From an uncultured Bacillota bacterium (lineage in GTDB: Bacteria > Bacillota > Clostridia > Peptostreptococcales > Anaerovoracaceae): DNA of 5,749 bases. Both the position numbers and the translations under genes were made by a program. The stretch spans positions 1 to 5,749 of the forward strand of contig CAMNJK010000110.1 in NCBI GenBank assembly GCA_946541435.1. Direction: 5' to 3'. The notes beneath the pieces are model-generated. The model was not told the origin of the DNA. It saw only the letters and a program-made list of their open reading frames with translations, and did no database searches. Positions 1-5,749 of the stretch are shown here, piece after piece (positions within the stretch are counted from its first letter, which is position 1; each line of letters opens with the position of its first letter).

Positions 1-459
1 GGCCTCGGTCAGGGCCGTGGCGTCGGCGATGGCAAAGGGGACGTTCAGGATCCGGGCCAGCGTCTGGGCCAGCAGCGTCTTGCCGGAACCGGTGGGACCG
101 ATCATGACGATGTTGCTCTTCTGGATCTCCACATCATCGCTGTCATAGCCCAGCTGGATCCTCTTATAGTGATTGTAGACCGCCACCGCCAGCGCCTTCT
201 TGGCCTGATCCTGCCCGATGACATATTCCGAAAGGACATCCGCGATCTCCTTCGGCCTGGGCAGATAGGCCGGCTCCGCCTGAACGGTCTGCATCTCGCT
301 GTCCTGCTGATCCTTTTCCTTCAGGATATCAAGGCAAAGCCCGACGCATTCATCACAGATGTACACGTCGTTGCCGCTGATCAGCCGCCGTACCTGGCTC
401 TGCGGTCTGCCGCAGAAGGAACAGCAGAGTTCATTTTTATCACTGTATTTCTTAGCCAT
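1..459 (-). CDS. clpX: ATP-dependent Clp protease ATP-binding subunit ClpX, N-terminal part (cut by window edge)
   Basis: This is the AAA+ unfoldase that recognises substrates, unfolds them with ATP and feeds them into ClpP in the cytoplasm. Only the first 153 residues are in the window; the frame is open to base 1. Residues 12-38 carry the ClpX zinc-binding domain, with C13-x2-C16 and C35-x2-C38. The conserved stretch [20 protein letters not shown] (78-97) opens the AAA+ module, and the Walker A motif GPTGSGKT is at 121-128. Walker B, sensor and pore-loop motifs would lie outside the window. The ATG is preceded by AGGGG five bases upstream, placed in the 11-base gap after the clpP stop, so clpX is almost certainly co-transcribed with clpP. 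The zinc finger separates it from other Clp ATPases. What is visible looks intact. Confidence 0.97.
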   Translation of the reverse strand, partial: MAKKYSDKNELCCSFCGRPQSQVRRLISGNDVYICDECVGLCLDILKEKDQQDSEMQTVQAEPAYLPRPKEIADVLSEYVIGQDQAKKALAVAVYNHYKRIQLGYDSDDVEIQKSNIVMIGPTGSGKTLLAQTLARILNVPFAIADATALTEA

Positions 460-470
460 GGTTTCCCCTG

Positions 471-1052
471 TTATCTCTCTCTGATCACGTGATCCACGAT
501 CCCGTATTCCATCGCTTCATCGGCAGACATGAAATTGTCTCTGTCTGTATCCCGGGCGATCTCCTCCAGCGGACGGCCGATGGTCTCGCTCATGATCCGG
601 TTCAGCTTCTCGCGGGTCTTCAGCAGCCACTCTGCCTGGATCTTCACATCCTCCGCCTGTCCCCGGGCCCCGCCCAAAGGCTGGTGGATCATGATCTCCG
701 CGTTGGGCAGGGCATAGCGTTTGCCCTTCTGTCCCGCGGCCAGCAGGAATGCGCCCATGCTGGCAGCCATTCCCACACAGATGGTGGATACCTCCGGCTT
801 GATGTACTGAATGGTATCAAAAATCGCCAGCCCGGCGGTAACCGATCCGCCGGGGCTGTTGATATAGATATTGATGTCTTTTTCGGGATCTTCCGCCTCC
901 AGGAACAGGAGCTGGGCAACCACAAGGCTGGCCAGATGATCATCGATCTCTTCTCCGATAAAGATGATCCTGTCCTTCAGGAGTCTGGAATAGATGTCAT
1001 AGGTTCTTTCTCCGCCGCCGGTCTGTTCGACGACATATGGGATCAGTGCCAT
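471..1052 (-). CDS. clpP: ATP-dependent Clp protease proteolytic subunit ClpP
   Basis: This is the serine peptidase that forms the double-heptamer degradation chamber and works with ClpX (next gene) or ClpC/ClpA-type ATPases. The 193-residue length is normal for the family. The catalytic triad is visible: Ser98 in GMAASMGAF (94-102), His123 in MIHQPLGG (121-128) and Asp172 in DTDRDNFM (168-175). The oxyanion-region motif NSPGGSV is at 65-71. The N-terminus [16 protein letters not shown] matches the usual ClpP start with its short processed propeptide. The start is supported by GGGAGG five bases upstream. The gene lies 20 bases after tig and 11 bases before clpX, the tig-clpP-clpX order common in Clostridia. 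I see no separate promoter in front of it. Confidence 0.98.
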   Translation of the reverse strand: MALIPYVVEQTGGGERTYDIYSRLLKDRIIFIGEEIDDHLASLVVAQLLFLEAEDPEKDINIYINSPGGSVTAGLAIFDTIQYIKPEVSTICVGMAASMGAFLLAAGQKGKRYALPNAEIMIHQPLGGARGQAEDVKIQAEWLLKTREKLNRIMSETIGRPLEEIARDTDRDNFMSADEAMEYGIVDHVIRER

Positions 1053-1072
1053 ACGTTCCTCCCGGGCGCCTG

Positions 1073-2374
1073 TTATTCTGCGTCTGCAGCAGGCTTCTTC
1101 ACTGCGTTTTCATACATGATGTCTACAGCTTTTCTGGCCTTCAGGTCGCCTCTGATCATTGCCACGTTCTGCATTCCCAGCATTTCGACCAGCTTTTCCT
1201 TCTCCATGCCGTACTGCTGCGCCATCTTTGCGATCTCTTCTTCCAGCTCTTCGTCGCTGATCTCCACTTCCTCCTGATCCGCAACAGCGCTGACCAGCAT
1301 CTGTGTCTTGACCTTCTTCTGAGCTTCTTCTCTGATTTCTTCTCTGAACTCGTCCGGATTCTTGCCCAGGTACTGCATATATGTCTGCAGATCCATGCCC
1401 TGCGCTCTCAGCTGCTGATCGAACTGTCCGATCTGGCTGTCGATCTCCTGCTCCACCAGCGGCGCGGGAACGTCGATGTCGTTGGCGTTGAAGACTGCCT
1501 CGATCACGGAGTTCTTCATCTTGTTCTCTGCCTGATCCTTCTTGGAAGCGATCAGCTTCTCTCTGGTGTCTGCCTTCAGCTCATCCAGAGTATCGAATTC
1601 GCTGACGTCCTTGACGAAGTCATCATCGATGGCCGGCAGCTCCAGCTCCTTGATCTCGTGGACCTTGCACTTGAAGATCGCTTCCTTGCCTGCCAGGTCT
1701 GCTGCGTGGTACTCTTCGGGGAAGGTGACCTTCACTTCTCTCTCTTCGTCCTTCACAGCGCCTACCAGCTGCTCTTCGAAGCCCGGAATGAATGTGCCGG
1801 AGCCCAGCTTCAGGGGCTGACGCTCTGCTGTGCCGCCGTCGAACTGCTCGTCGCCGATCCAGCCTTCATAATCGATGAGAACGGTGTCGCCGTCCTGCGC
1901 GGCGCGATCCACTTCCACCATGCGGGAGTTTCTCTTGGCCATCTCTTCGATCTCTTTTTCTACATCTTCGTCTGTTACTTCAGCGCTGACCTCTTCGATC
2001 TCAACGCCCTTGTAATCCTTGACCTCAAATTCCGGATATACAGCAACGGTAACAGTCACTTCGAATCCTTCGCCCTTCTTCAGCTCGCCGAACTCAGCGC
2101 GGGGATAGTCGATGACATCCAGATCCAGCTGATCCAGCGCGATGGGATACTGCAGGGAGAACAGATTGTTGATGGCATCTTCAAAGAAGACGCTTTCACC
2201 GTAGTGCTTCTCGATGATGCTTCTGGGAGCCTTGCCCTTGCGGAAACCGTCGATCTGGAATTTGTCTTTTTCCTTCTTATAGACATCGATCACAGCCTGC
2301 TCGAACTCTTCAGCTGTGAATTCCATCGTGAATTTCGCTTCAGTGCTTTCTTTTGAAACTAATGTAGCCTTCAT
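1073..2374 (-). CDS. tig: Trigger factor, ribosome-associated chaperone with peptidyl-prolyl isomerase domain
   Basis: Trigger factor docks at the ribosome exit tunnel and shields and folds nascent chains. The 433 residues match the usual length and three-domain layout. The N-terminal domain (about 1-110) contains the ribosome-binding signature GFRKGKAP at 43-50. The FKBP-type PPIase domain runs from about 155 to 245, with [19 protein letters not shown] and [16 protein letters not shown] inside it. The remainder (about 255-425) is the charged, helical SurA-like chaperone domain. The tail is acidic and alanine-rich (KKPAADAE). The ATG has a strong AGGAGG eight bases upstream. clpP follows after 20 bases, so the folding chaperone and the protease are likely made from one transcript. 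An AT-rich segment upstream may carry its own promoter. Confidence 0.98.
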   Translation of the reverse strand: MKATLVSKESTEAKFTMEFTAEEFEQAVIDVYKKEKDKFQIDGFRKGKAPRSIIEKHYGESVFFEDAINNLFSLQYPIALDQLDLDVIDYPRAEFGELKKGEGFEVTVTVAVYPEFEVKDYKGVEIEEVSAEVTDEDVEKEIEEMAKRNSRMVEVDRAAQDGDTVLIDYEGWIGDEQFDGGTAERQPLKLGSGTFIPGFEEQLVGAVKDEEREVKVTFPEEYHAADLAGKEAIFKCKVHEIKELELPAIDDDFVKDVSEFDTLDELKADTREKLIASKKDQAENKMKNSVIEAVFNANDIDVPAPLVEQEIDSQIGQFDQQLRAQGMDLQTYMQYLGKNPDEFREEIREEAQKKVKTQMLVSAVADQEEVEISDEELEEEIAKMAQQYGMEKEKLVEMLGMQNVAMIRGDLKARKAVDIMYENAVKKPAADAE

Positions 2375-2454
2375 GTATTTTTCCTCCTGTTATAACGTTC
2401 CTGTGAGAAACGCATACTATACGACTTTGAATTATATATATACCTTTTTGTATC
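2375..2454 (-). promoter_or_regulatory. AT-rich gap before tig; possible promoter
   Basis: This 80-base gap between the CYTH gene and tig is much richer in A/T than its surroundings. Read on the minus strand it holds a perfect -10-like TATAAT (2431-2436) and a weaker TATAGT (2416-2421). Neither has a convincing TTGACA-like -35 at 16-18 bases, so a tig promoter here is only a possibility. No stem-loop with a U-tract is visible, so read-through from the CYTH gene is equally plausible. The strong tig Shine-Dalgarno AGGAGG is at 2383-2388. I looked for CIRCE and CtsR operator repeats and saw none. Confidence 0.35.
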
Positions 2455-3069
2455 TTATTCACCCCGGATGATCCGGATGCCCTTCTCATACTTGCTGGTA
2501 TTCTCCGGTTCCAGTCCGTAAACGTCCTTCAGTCTCCGGCCGATCTCGATCAGTTCTTCCGTCTCTCCCGAGAACAGCTCCGCTTCGACTTCCCGGATGG
2601 GTGATGTCTTCCCCTGGGCTGAAACCTGACCGATGTCCACGGAAATCTCGAAGATCCCTCCTCCGGTATCGATCCGGAATCTCCTCCGGTGGATGTCTGT
2701 CCGCATCAGTTCCTTCAGTTCCCGGTCCCTCAGCAGCTCATCCAGCTCGTCGCCGATATCGCTCTCCATGAAAATGCTGATGTCCGGTTCTCCGCTCTGG
2801 ACCGGCACCGTCAGTTCCTCCCTGACATGCAGTCCGTCTTCACTCTTCCCCTTCCACTTCAGCGTGGCGATGTGGCGGTCTCCTTCCTTTCTTACCCGGT
2901 ATGCGATCGCATTGTTGGCGAGATCCATGTCCTGTGTGTCGTAGTAGACGGCATGCAGTTCGATTTCCTCCCGCGATCCTTCTTCTTCGATTTCGGAAAA
3001 CAGGCTGTCTTCCCAGATCCGCTCGGCGACATCCTCGCCGGGGATCCTGTACTTCAGTTCGATTTCCAT
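2455..3069 (-). CDS. CYTH domain protein (triphosphate tunnel metalloenzyme family)
   Basis: This 204-residue protein begins MEIELKYRI, the N-terminal ExExK signature (E2, E4, K6) of the CYTH / triphosphate tunnel fold. Other expected charged strand motifs follow: YRVR (57-60), TLKWKGK (69-75), VREEL (82-86), RRRFRI (128-133), FEISVDIG (140-147), EVEAEL (160-165) and the C-terminal SKYEKG (192-197). Family members bind triphosphate-containing substrates with divalent metal inside a beta-barrel; known activities include thiamine triphosphatase, inorganic tri-/polyphosphatase and class IV adenylate cyclase. The sequence alone does not tell which applies. I chose the ATG at 3067-3069 because the signature requires this N-terminus. 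An in-frame TTG at 3178-3180 would add 37 low-complexity residues, lacks a Shine-Dalgarno and would sit only a few bases after the predicted transcription start. The site before the chosen ATG (AAAGGTG) is rather close to it. tig follows after 80 bases. Confidence 0.88.
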   Translation of the reverse strand: MEIELKYRIPGEDVAERIWEDSLFSEIEEEGSREEIELHAVYYDTQDMDLANNAIAYRVRKEGDRHIATLKWKGKSEDGLHVREELTVPVQSGEPDISIFMESDIGDELDELLRDRELKELMRTDIHRRRFRIDTGGGIFEISVDIGQVSAQGKTSPIREVEAELFSGETEELIEIGRRLKDVYGLEPENTSKYEKGIRIIRGE

Positions 3070-3156
3070 AACACCTTTGTCCCGCCGTCGGGGCGGGCGC
3101 TTCTCCTTTGTTCCGCCTGCGGCGGACTCTCCTCCACAATCCGCCGGAAACGACGG
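3070..3156 (-). promoter_or_regulatory. Structured 5' leader of the CYTH gene with competing GC stems
   Basis: Read on the minus strand, this leader contains five short GC arms: A GGCGGA (3140-3145), B TCCGCC (3121-3126), C GGCGGA (3112-3117), D CCCGCC (3092-3097) and E GGCGGG (3081-3086). A pairs perfectly with B, B with C (three-base loop GCA), D with E (five-base loop), and five bases of C with D. In addition CCGTCG (3151-3156) is complementary to CGACGG (3085-3090). It can thus close a three-way junction over A:B and C:D, leaving the AAAGGTG ribosome site free. The alternative B:C plus D:E fold places a stem five bases upstream of that site. GGCGGAACAAAGGAG (3103-3117) and GGCGGGACAAAGGTG (3072-3086) are a 13/15 direct repeat at a 31-base period. 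The pairings are seen; a regulatory role is inferred. A REP-like dispersed palindrome is the main alternative. Confidence 0.45.
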
Positions 3157-3191
3157 ACCATTCACTTTAAACCTGCTCAAACGTATTTAAC

Positions 3192-3220
3192 ATGATATCA
3201 CCACTTCCGCCCAAAGGCAA
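3192..3220 (-). promoter_or_regulatory. Sigma-A type promoter (extended -10) for the CYTH gene
   Basis: On the minus strand, TTGCCT (3215-3220) is a 4/6 match to the -35 box and TATCAT (3192-3197) a 5/6 match to the -10 box. The spacing is the ideal 17 bases, with TGA directly before the -10 box giving an extended -10. Transcription should start near 3186, giving a leader of roughly 115 bases before the CYTH ATG. This is the best promoter in the window. It lies downstream of the putative arc terminator, consistent with a new transcription unit. Confidence 0.65.
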
Positions 3221-3281
3221 GGAATTTCGTTCAATGCGGGTCCGGGCGGTGGTCTGGAGCGGGTTTCCCCCGATGATGGCA

Positions 3282-3323
3282 AACGCCACTGTTTTCCCTT
3301 TCGGAACAAAAAACAGTGGCGTT
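3282..3323. terminator. Perfect 14-bp inverted repeat, probable rho-independent terminator after arcC
   Basis: The arms 3282-3295 and 3310-3323 (core CGCCACTGTTTT / AAAACAGTGGCG) are perfectly complementary across 14 bases, with a 14-base loop. The stem lies between the arcC stop and the promoter of the next gene, where the arc operon transcript should end. On the minus strand only GTTTGCC follows the stem, a weak U-tract. On the plus strand TTCTTTTCAGTTT follows, which is better. It may act in both directions, or mainly stop antisense transcription. Confidence 0.6.
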
Positions 3324-3344
3324 CTTTTCAGTTTCTGCAAAGGC

Positions 3345-3360
3345 AGGCCGGGCCCGGCCT
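3345..3360. repeat. 16-base GC-only-core palindrome downstream of arcC
   Basis: AGGCCGGGCCCGGCCT is a perfect palindrome 12 bases beyond the arcC stop codon. As RNA it could form a six-bp stem with a four-base loop. No U-tract follows on either strand, so it is not a classical terminator by itself. It could stabilise the 3' end of the arc mRNA, be a protein binding site, or be chance in GC-rich DNA. Confidence 0.5.
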
Positions 3361-3372
3361 CAATTCATGCCA

Positions 3373-4317
3373 TCAGTTAAATGTGATCACAGTTCCGGTC
3401 TCCCCTGCCAGAGCCTCCACCGCCTTGTCCAGGGATGTGATGATGGCCTTCTTGCTGGGGTATCTGCGGACGAACTTCATGGCTGCTTCCACCTTGGGCA
3501 GCATGCTGCCTGCCGGGAACTGTCCCTCTTCGATGTACCTGGCGGCATCCATCAGGGTCAGGTGATCCAGGTCCTCCTGGTCCGGCTTATTGAAGTTGAT
3601 GGCCACCTTCTCCACCTCGGTGAGGATCATCAGGATATCCGCTTCCACATCCTCCGCCAGGAGTTCTGCCGCGAAATCCTTGTCGATGACGGCTGCCACG
3701 CCCTCCAGGTGTCCGTCCATGCGCTCCACCACCGGGATCCCGCCGCCGCCGCAGGTGATCACGATGCTGCGGTCCCAAAGCTGACGGACCGCGTCGATCT
3801 CAACGATGCGTTTGGGGATGGGGGAAGCCACCACACGGCGCCAGCCGCGGCCGGCGTCTTCCTTCATGGTCCAGCCTTTGGAAGCCTCCAGCTCTTTGGC
3901 CTCCTCCTCGGTGTAGAAGGGTCCGATGGGCTTGGTGGGGTTCTGGAAGGCGGGGTCCTTCTCATCCACGATCATCTGGGTGGCTACGGTGACCACCGGG
4001 ATGTTCCGGTTGTCCTTGTTCAGCGCGTACTTCAGGCACTGCTGGATATGATAACCGATGTATCCCTGGGACATGGCGCCGCAGACATCAAAGGGCATGG
4101 ACGGTGTTACGTCTCTGGCCGCCTCGCTGGCCATGACGATCCTGCCCACCTGGGGACCGTTGCCGTGGACCACGGCGATCTCATATCCCTGGCCGCTGAT
4201 CTGGGCCACGTGTTCACAGGTTTTCTTCACCACCTGCAGCTGCGCTTCTGCCGTTGCTTCACCCTTACCGGACTGCAGAGCGTTGCCGCCCAGCGCGATG
4301 ACGATTTTCTCTGTCAT
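3373..4317 (-). CDS. arcC: Carbamate kinase (arginine deiminase pathway)
   Basis: Carbamate kinase transfers the phosphate of carbamoyl phosphate to ADP, making ATP plus carbamate, which decays to ammonia and CO2. It is the energy-yielding last step of arginine fermentation. The 314 residues fit the family. Visible motifs are IALGGNAL (7-14), VVHGNGPQVG (49-58), the carbamate-kinase-specific NPTKPIGPFYTEEEA (126-140), VVASPIPKRIVE (162-173), CGGGGIPV (189-196), AVIDKDFAAELLA (209-221, with the conserved KD pair) and GSMLPKVEAA (270-279). These set it apart from other amino acid kinases. The start is fixed by AGGAGG at 4324-4329, six bases upstream. A further in-frame ATG at 4333-4335 would place that ribosome site inside the coding region and is rejected. 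It is the last gene of the arcB-arcA-arcC row. Confidence 0.97.
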   Translation of the reverse strand: MTEKIVIALGGNALQSGKGEATAEAQLQVVKKTCEHVAQISGQGYEIAVVHGNGPQVGRIVMASEAARDVTPSMPFDVCGAMSQGYIGYHIQQCLKYALNKDNRNIPVVTVATQMIVDEKDPAFQNPTKPIGPFYTEEEAKELEASKGWTMKEDAGRGWRRVVASPIPKRIVEIDAVRQLWDRSIVITCGGGGIPVVERMDGHLEGVAAVIDKDFAAELLAEDVEADILMILTEVEKVAINFNKPDQEDLDHLTLMDAARYIEEGQFPAGSMLPKVEAAMKFVRRYPSKKAIITSLDKAVEALAGETGTVITFN

Positions 4318-4353
4318 TTCATTCCTCCTGATCATTCTTCATATAGATAGAAT

Positions 4354-4384
4354 ACGGCGGCAGCGCACCATGGACTGCCGCCGT
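4354..4384 (-). other. Perfect 10-bp stem-loop between arcA and arcC
   Basis: Arms ACGGCGGCAG (4354-4363) and CTGCCGCCGT (4375-4384) pair perfectly around an 11-base loop in the 100-base gap between the arcA stop and arcC start. On the minus strand it is followed by ATTCTATCT, not a real U-tract. It is therefore better read as an attenuator, RNA-processing or 3'-stabilising hairpin than a full terminator. Such an element would let arcA be made in larger amounts than arcC. A minor GGGC/GCCC hairpin lies nearby, just after the arcA stop. Confidence 0.55.
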
Positions 4385-4417
4385 GTCATGTCAATAACGG
4401 GCGCTAAGCCCCGATCC

Positions 4418-5638
4418 CTACAGAGCGTCCCTGTTGACCGGGCAGCTCATGCAGCGCGGGCCCCCTCTTCCTCTGGAGAGCTCTGAGCTGGGGATCGCCA
4501 GTACATTGATGCCCTTGTGGTCCAGGATGTCATTGGTCACATAGTTTCTCTCATAGGTAACTACCGTTCCCGGCGCGATGCAGAGGGTGTTGGAGCCGTC
4601 GTTCCACTGCTCTCTCTGCGCAGCCTGAAGGTCATTGCCGCCGCAGCGGATCAGGTCGACTGCCGGAAGTCCCAGTTCCTTCTTCAGGATGTTTTCCAGG
4701 CTGTCGGTCATGCTGGCGAAGTGGGCCTCGCCGTCCGCGCCCAGGGTGATCTCGAACAGCTGGAGCGGTCCTTCGATCTCCGGATGGATGGTAAACTTGT
4801 CGAAGTCCACCATGGTGAAGACCGTATCCAGATGCATGAAGGCTCTGGACTTGGGGATATCGAATACCAGGATCTTCTTGAATCCGGATTCGCTTCCCAG
4901 AATGTTTCTGGCGAAGTGTTCGATGCCTGCCACTGTGGTTCTCTGGGAGAGGCCGATGGCCACGATCTCAGGAGACAGCACCAGCACGTCGCCGCCCTCG
5001 ATGGACTCTGCGTCGTAATAGTCGTACCACTGGAAGGTTCCTTCCGGCGCAAAGTTCTTATTGTAAAGGAACATGTACTTCAGGAGCAGCGATTCTCTGC
5101 GTCTTGCCACGGTGCACATGTGATGGATGTTCAGTCCGCCGCCCACGCATGCGCCCGGGTCTCTGGTGAAGTAGAGGTTGGGCATGGGATCCATGTAGTA
5201 GGGATAGCCGGAAGCGATGTACTCAGCCAGAGAATTGGTCTTGACCTCGATCTCACTCTTCTTGACGCCGGCGATGCACTTCTCCACCATCTCACGGACG
5301 GTCATGTCCATCAGATACTCCTCCAGACCCTCTTTGACGGCCTGGGAATAGATGTTGCTTTCTTCGATGAACTCTTTCACAAACTGTGTTCTGACGTTCC
5401 TGTCAGACAGAGCCTTCACTGTTTCATCCACATAGTAGATGACTTCTACGCCGTTTTCCCGCAGCACGTCCGCGAATCTGTCGTGCTCGTGCTGGGCGAC
5501 CTTCAGATACGGAATATCGTCAAACAGAAGACGTTCGAAGTTGCCCGGTACCAGGCCTTCGACCTCACTGCCCAGTCTGTGGAGCAGCACCTTGTTCAGC
5601 TTGCCGATCTCAGAAAAATTGTTGATTCCCGGTTTCAT
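4418..5638 (-). CDS. arcA: Arginine deiminase
   Basis: Arginine deiminase hydrolyses L-arginine to citrulline and ammonia in the cytoplasm, the first step of the arginine deiminase pathway; the ammonia also counters acid. The 406 residues match the family. The guanidino-modifying active-site residues are all visible: Asp160 in YFTRDPGACVG (156-166), Glu214 in SIEGGDVLVL (212-221), His269 and Asp271 in MHLDTVFTMVDFDKF (268-282), and the nucleophile Cys396 in GGPRCMSCP (392-400). The GGNDL motif is at 333-337. The N-terminus NNFSEIGKLNKVLLHRLG is typical, and AGGAGG lies six bases before the ATG. It follows the arcB stop by 24 bases and precedes arcC by 100 bases. No frameshift or missing catalytic residue is seen. 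Confidence 0.98.
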   Translation of the reverse strand: MKPGINNFSEIGKLNKVLLHRLGSEVEGLVPGNFERLLFDDIPYLKVAQHEHDRFADVLRENGVEVIYYVDETVKALSDRNVRTQFVKEFIEESNIYSQAVKEGLEEYLMDMTVREMVEKCIAGVKKSEIEVKTNSLAEYIASGYPYYMDPMPNLYFTRDPGACVGGGLNIHHMCTVARRRESLLLKYMFLYNKNFAPEGTFQWYDYYDAESIEGGDVLVLSPEIVAIGLSQRTTVAGIEHFARNILGSESGFKKILVFDIPKSRAFMHLDTVFTMVDFDKFTIHPEIEGPLQLFEITLGADGEAHFASMTDSLENILKKELGLPAVDLIRCGGNDLQAAQREQWNDGSNTLCIAPGTVVTYERNYVTNDILDHKGINVLAIPSSELSRGRGGPRCMSCPVNRDAL

Positions 5639-5662
5639 CTCAAACCTCCTGTAGGTTCTCTG

Positions 5663-5749
5663 CTAGGCGATGGTTGCCACCATCACTGCCTTGATCGTGT
5701 GCATTCTGTTCTCTGCTTCATCGAATACCTTGGAATGTCTGCTCTTGAA
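5663..5749 (-). CDS. arcB: Ornithine carbamoyltransferase, C-terminal 28 residues (cut by window edge)
   Basis: The open frame entering from the right edge encodes 28 residues ending in TAG, including HSKVFDEAENRMHTIKAVMV. This matches the conserved C-terminus of ornithine carbamoyltransferases, where the last helix closes the carbamoyl-phosphate domain. In this operon the catabolic enzyme would split citrulline with phosphate into ornithine and carbamoyl phosphate, the substrate for ArcC. The arcA Shine-Dalgarno lies in the 24-base gap after its stop, so the genes are surely co-transcribed. The fragment alone cannot exclude an anabolic ArgF or a putrescine carbamoyltransferase; the assignment to arcB rests on its position directly before arcA. 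Confidence 0.85.
   Translation of the reverse strand, partial: FKSRHSKVFDEAENRMHTIKAVMVATIA

Noticed and set aside
489..1277. Plus-strand open frame of 262 codons opposite clpP and the tig 3' end
   Set aside because: It spans two real genes and their gap in antisense, has no recognisable domain, and is explained by codon bias.
1037..2356. Long open frame of 439 codons on the plus strand, opposite tig
   Set aside because: It lies opposite a clear trigger factor gene. Its translation is leucine-, valine- and histidine-rich without recognisable domains, as expected from the reverse complement of a codon-biased gene.
2375..2454. CtsR or HrcA (CIRCE) heat-shock operator in front of the tig-clpP-clpX cluster
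   Set aside because: I found no tandem GGTCAAA-type heptads and no 9-base CIRCE inverted repeat in this gap or between the clp genes.
3070..3156. Match of the CYTH leader to a known guanidine (mini-ykkC) type riboswitch with twin hairpins
   Set aside because: The hairpin loops do not show the expected ACGR tetraloops and the gene is not a guanidine-related transporter or carboxylase, so no known class is assigned.
3070..3180. 37-residue N-terminal extension of the CYTH protein from a TTG start
   Set aside because: The CYTH signature begins at the internal ATG. The TTG lacks a ribosome site and lies only a few bases after the predicted transcription start. The extension is Gly/Arg/Lys-rich and coincides with the GC hairpins.
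3316..4350. Plus-strand open frame of 344 codons opposite arcC
   Set aside because: It covers carbamate kinase almost exactly in antisense and shows low-complexity His/Gly/Leu-rich translation with no family motif. It is a shadow of arcC.
4389..4394. Perfect TTGACA -35 box on the minus strand between arcA and arcC
   Set aside because: The segment 17 bases downstream is ATGGTG, inside the hairpin, with no -10 box at 16-18 bases. A separate arcC promoter is not supported.
4438..4453. Second cysteine (Cys399) near the arginine deiminase nucleophile, suggesting a redox CxxC motif
   Set aside because: As far as I recall, other arginine deiminases also have Cys at this position (CMSCP/CMTCP-type endings), so it is probably an ordinary variant.

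Overview
All convincing genes in this window lie on the minus strand, so transcription runs from high to low coordinates. By eye the DNA is moderately GC-rich. Strong AGGAGG-type ribosome binding sites, the neighbouring tig-clpP-clpX genes and an arginine deiminase pathway together suggest a chromosomal segment of an anaerobic, amino-acid-fermenting Clostridia-type Firmicute. I cannot name a genus.

Right part (about 3373-5749): an arginine deiminase (arc) cluster in the order arcB (only its last 28 codons are in the window), arcA (arginine deiminase, complete), arcC (carbamate kinase, complete). Together they turn arginine into ornithine, two ammonia and CO2, with one ATP made from carbamoyl phosphate. 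arcB and arcA are only 24 bases apart. arcA and arcC are separated by 100 bases that hold a perfect 10-bp stem-loop. No arginine/ornithine antiporter (arcD) or regulator (arcR/argR) is visible.

Middle (3070-3372, 303 bases without a gene): downstream of arcC come a 16-base GC-only palindrome and a perfect 14-bp inverted repeat, the probable end of the arc transcript. Next is a good minus-strand promoter (extended -10). It is followed by a leader of roughly 115 bases, rich in short GC stems that can pair in mutually exclusive ways, one arrangement being a three-way junction. The leader ends at the start of a CYTH (triphosphate tunnel) domain protein gene, 2455-3069. This leader is the most unusual non-coding element here.

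Left part (1-2374): a protein quality-control cluster: tig (trigger factor), clpP (protease subunit, complete) and clpX (unfoldase, first 153 codons; continues beyond base 1). tig, clpP and clpX are 11-20 bases apart and look like one operon. The CYTH gene is 80 bases upstream of tig with no visible terminator between them, so it may be co-transcribed. Trigger factor folds new chains at the ribosome, and ClpXP unfolds and degrades tagged or damaged proteins.

The genes are ordinary housekeeping and catabolic genes. I see no mobile element, CRISPR array, tRNA or rRNA, and no clearly new multi-gene system. What deserves a second look is the structured leader of the CYTH gene and the hairpins in and after the arc operon.
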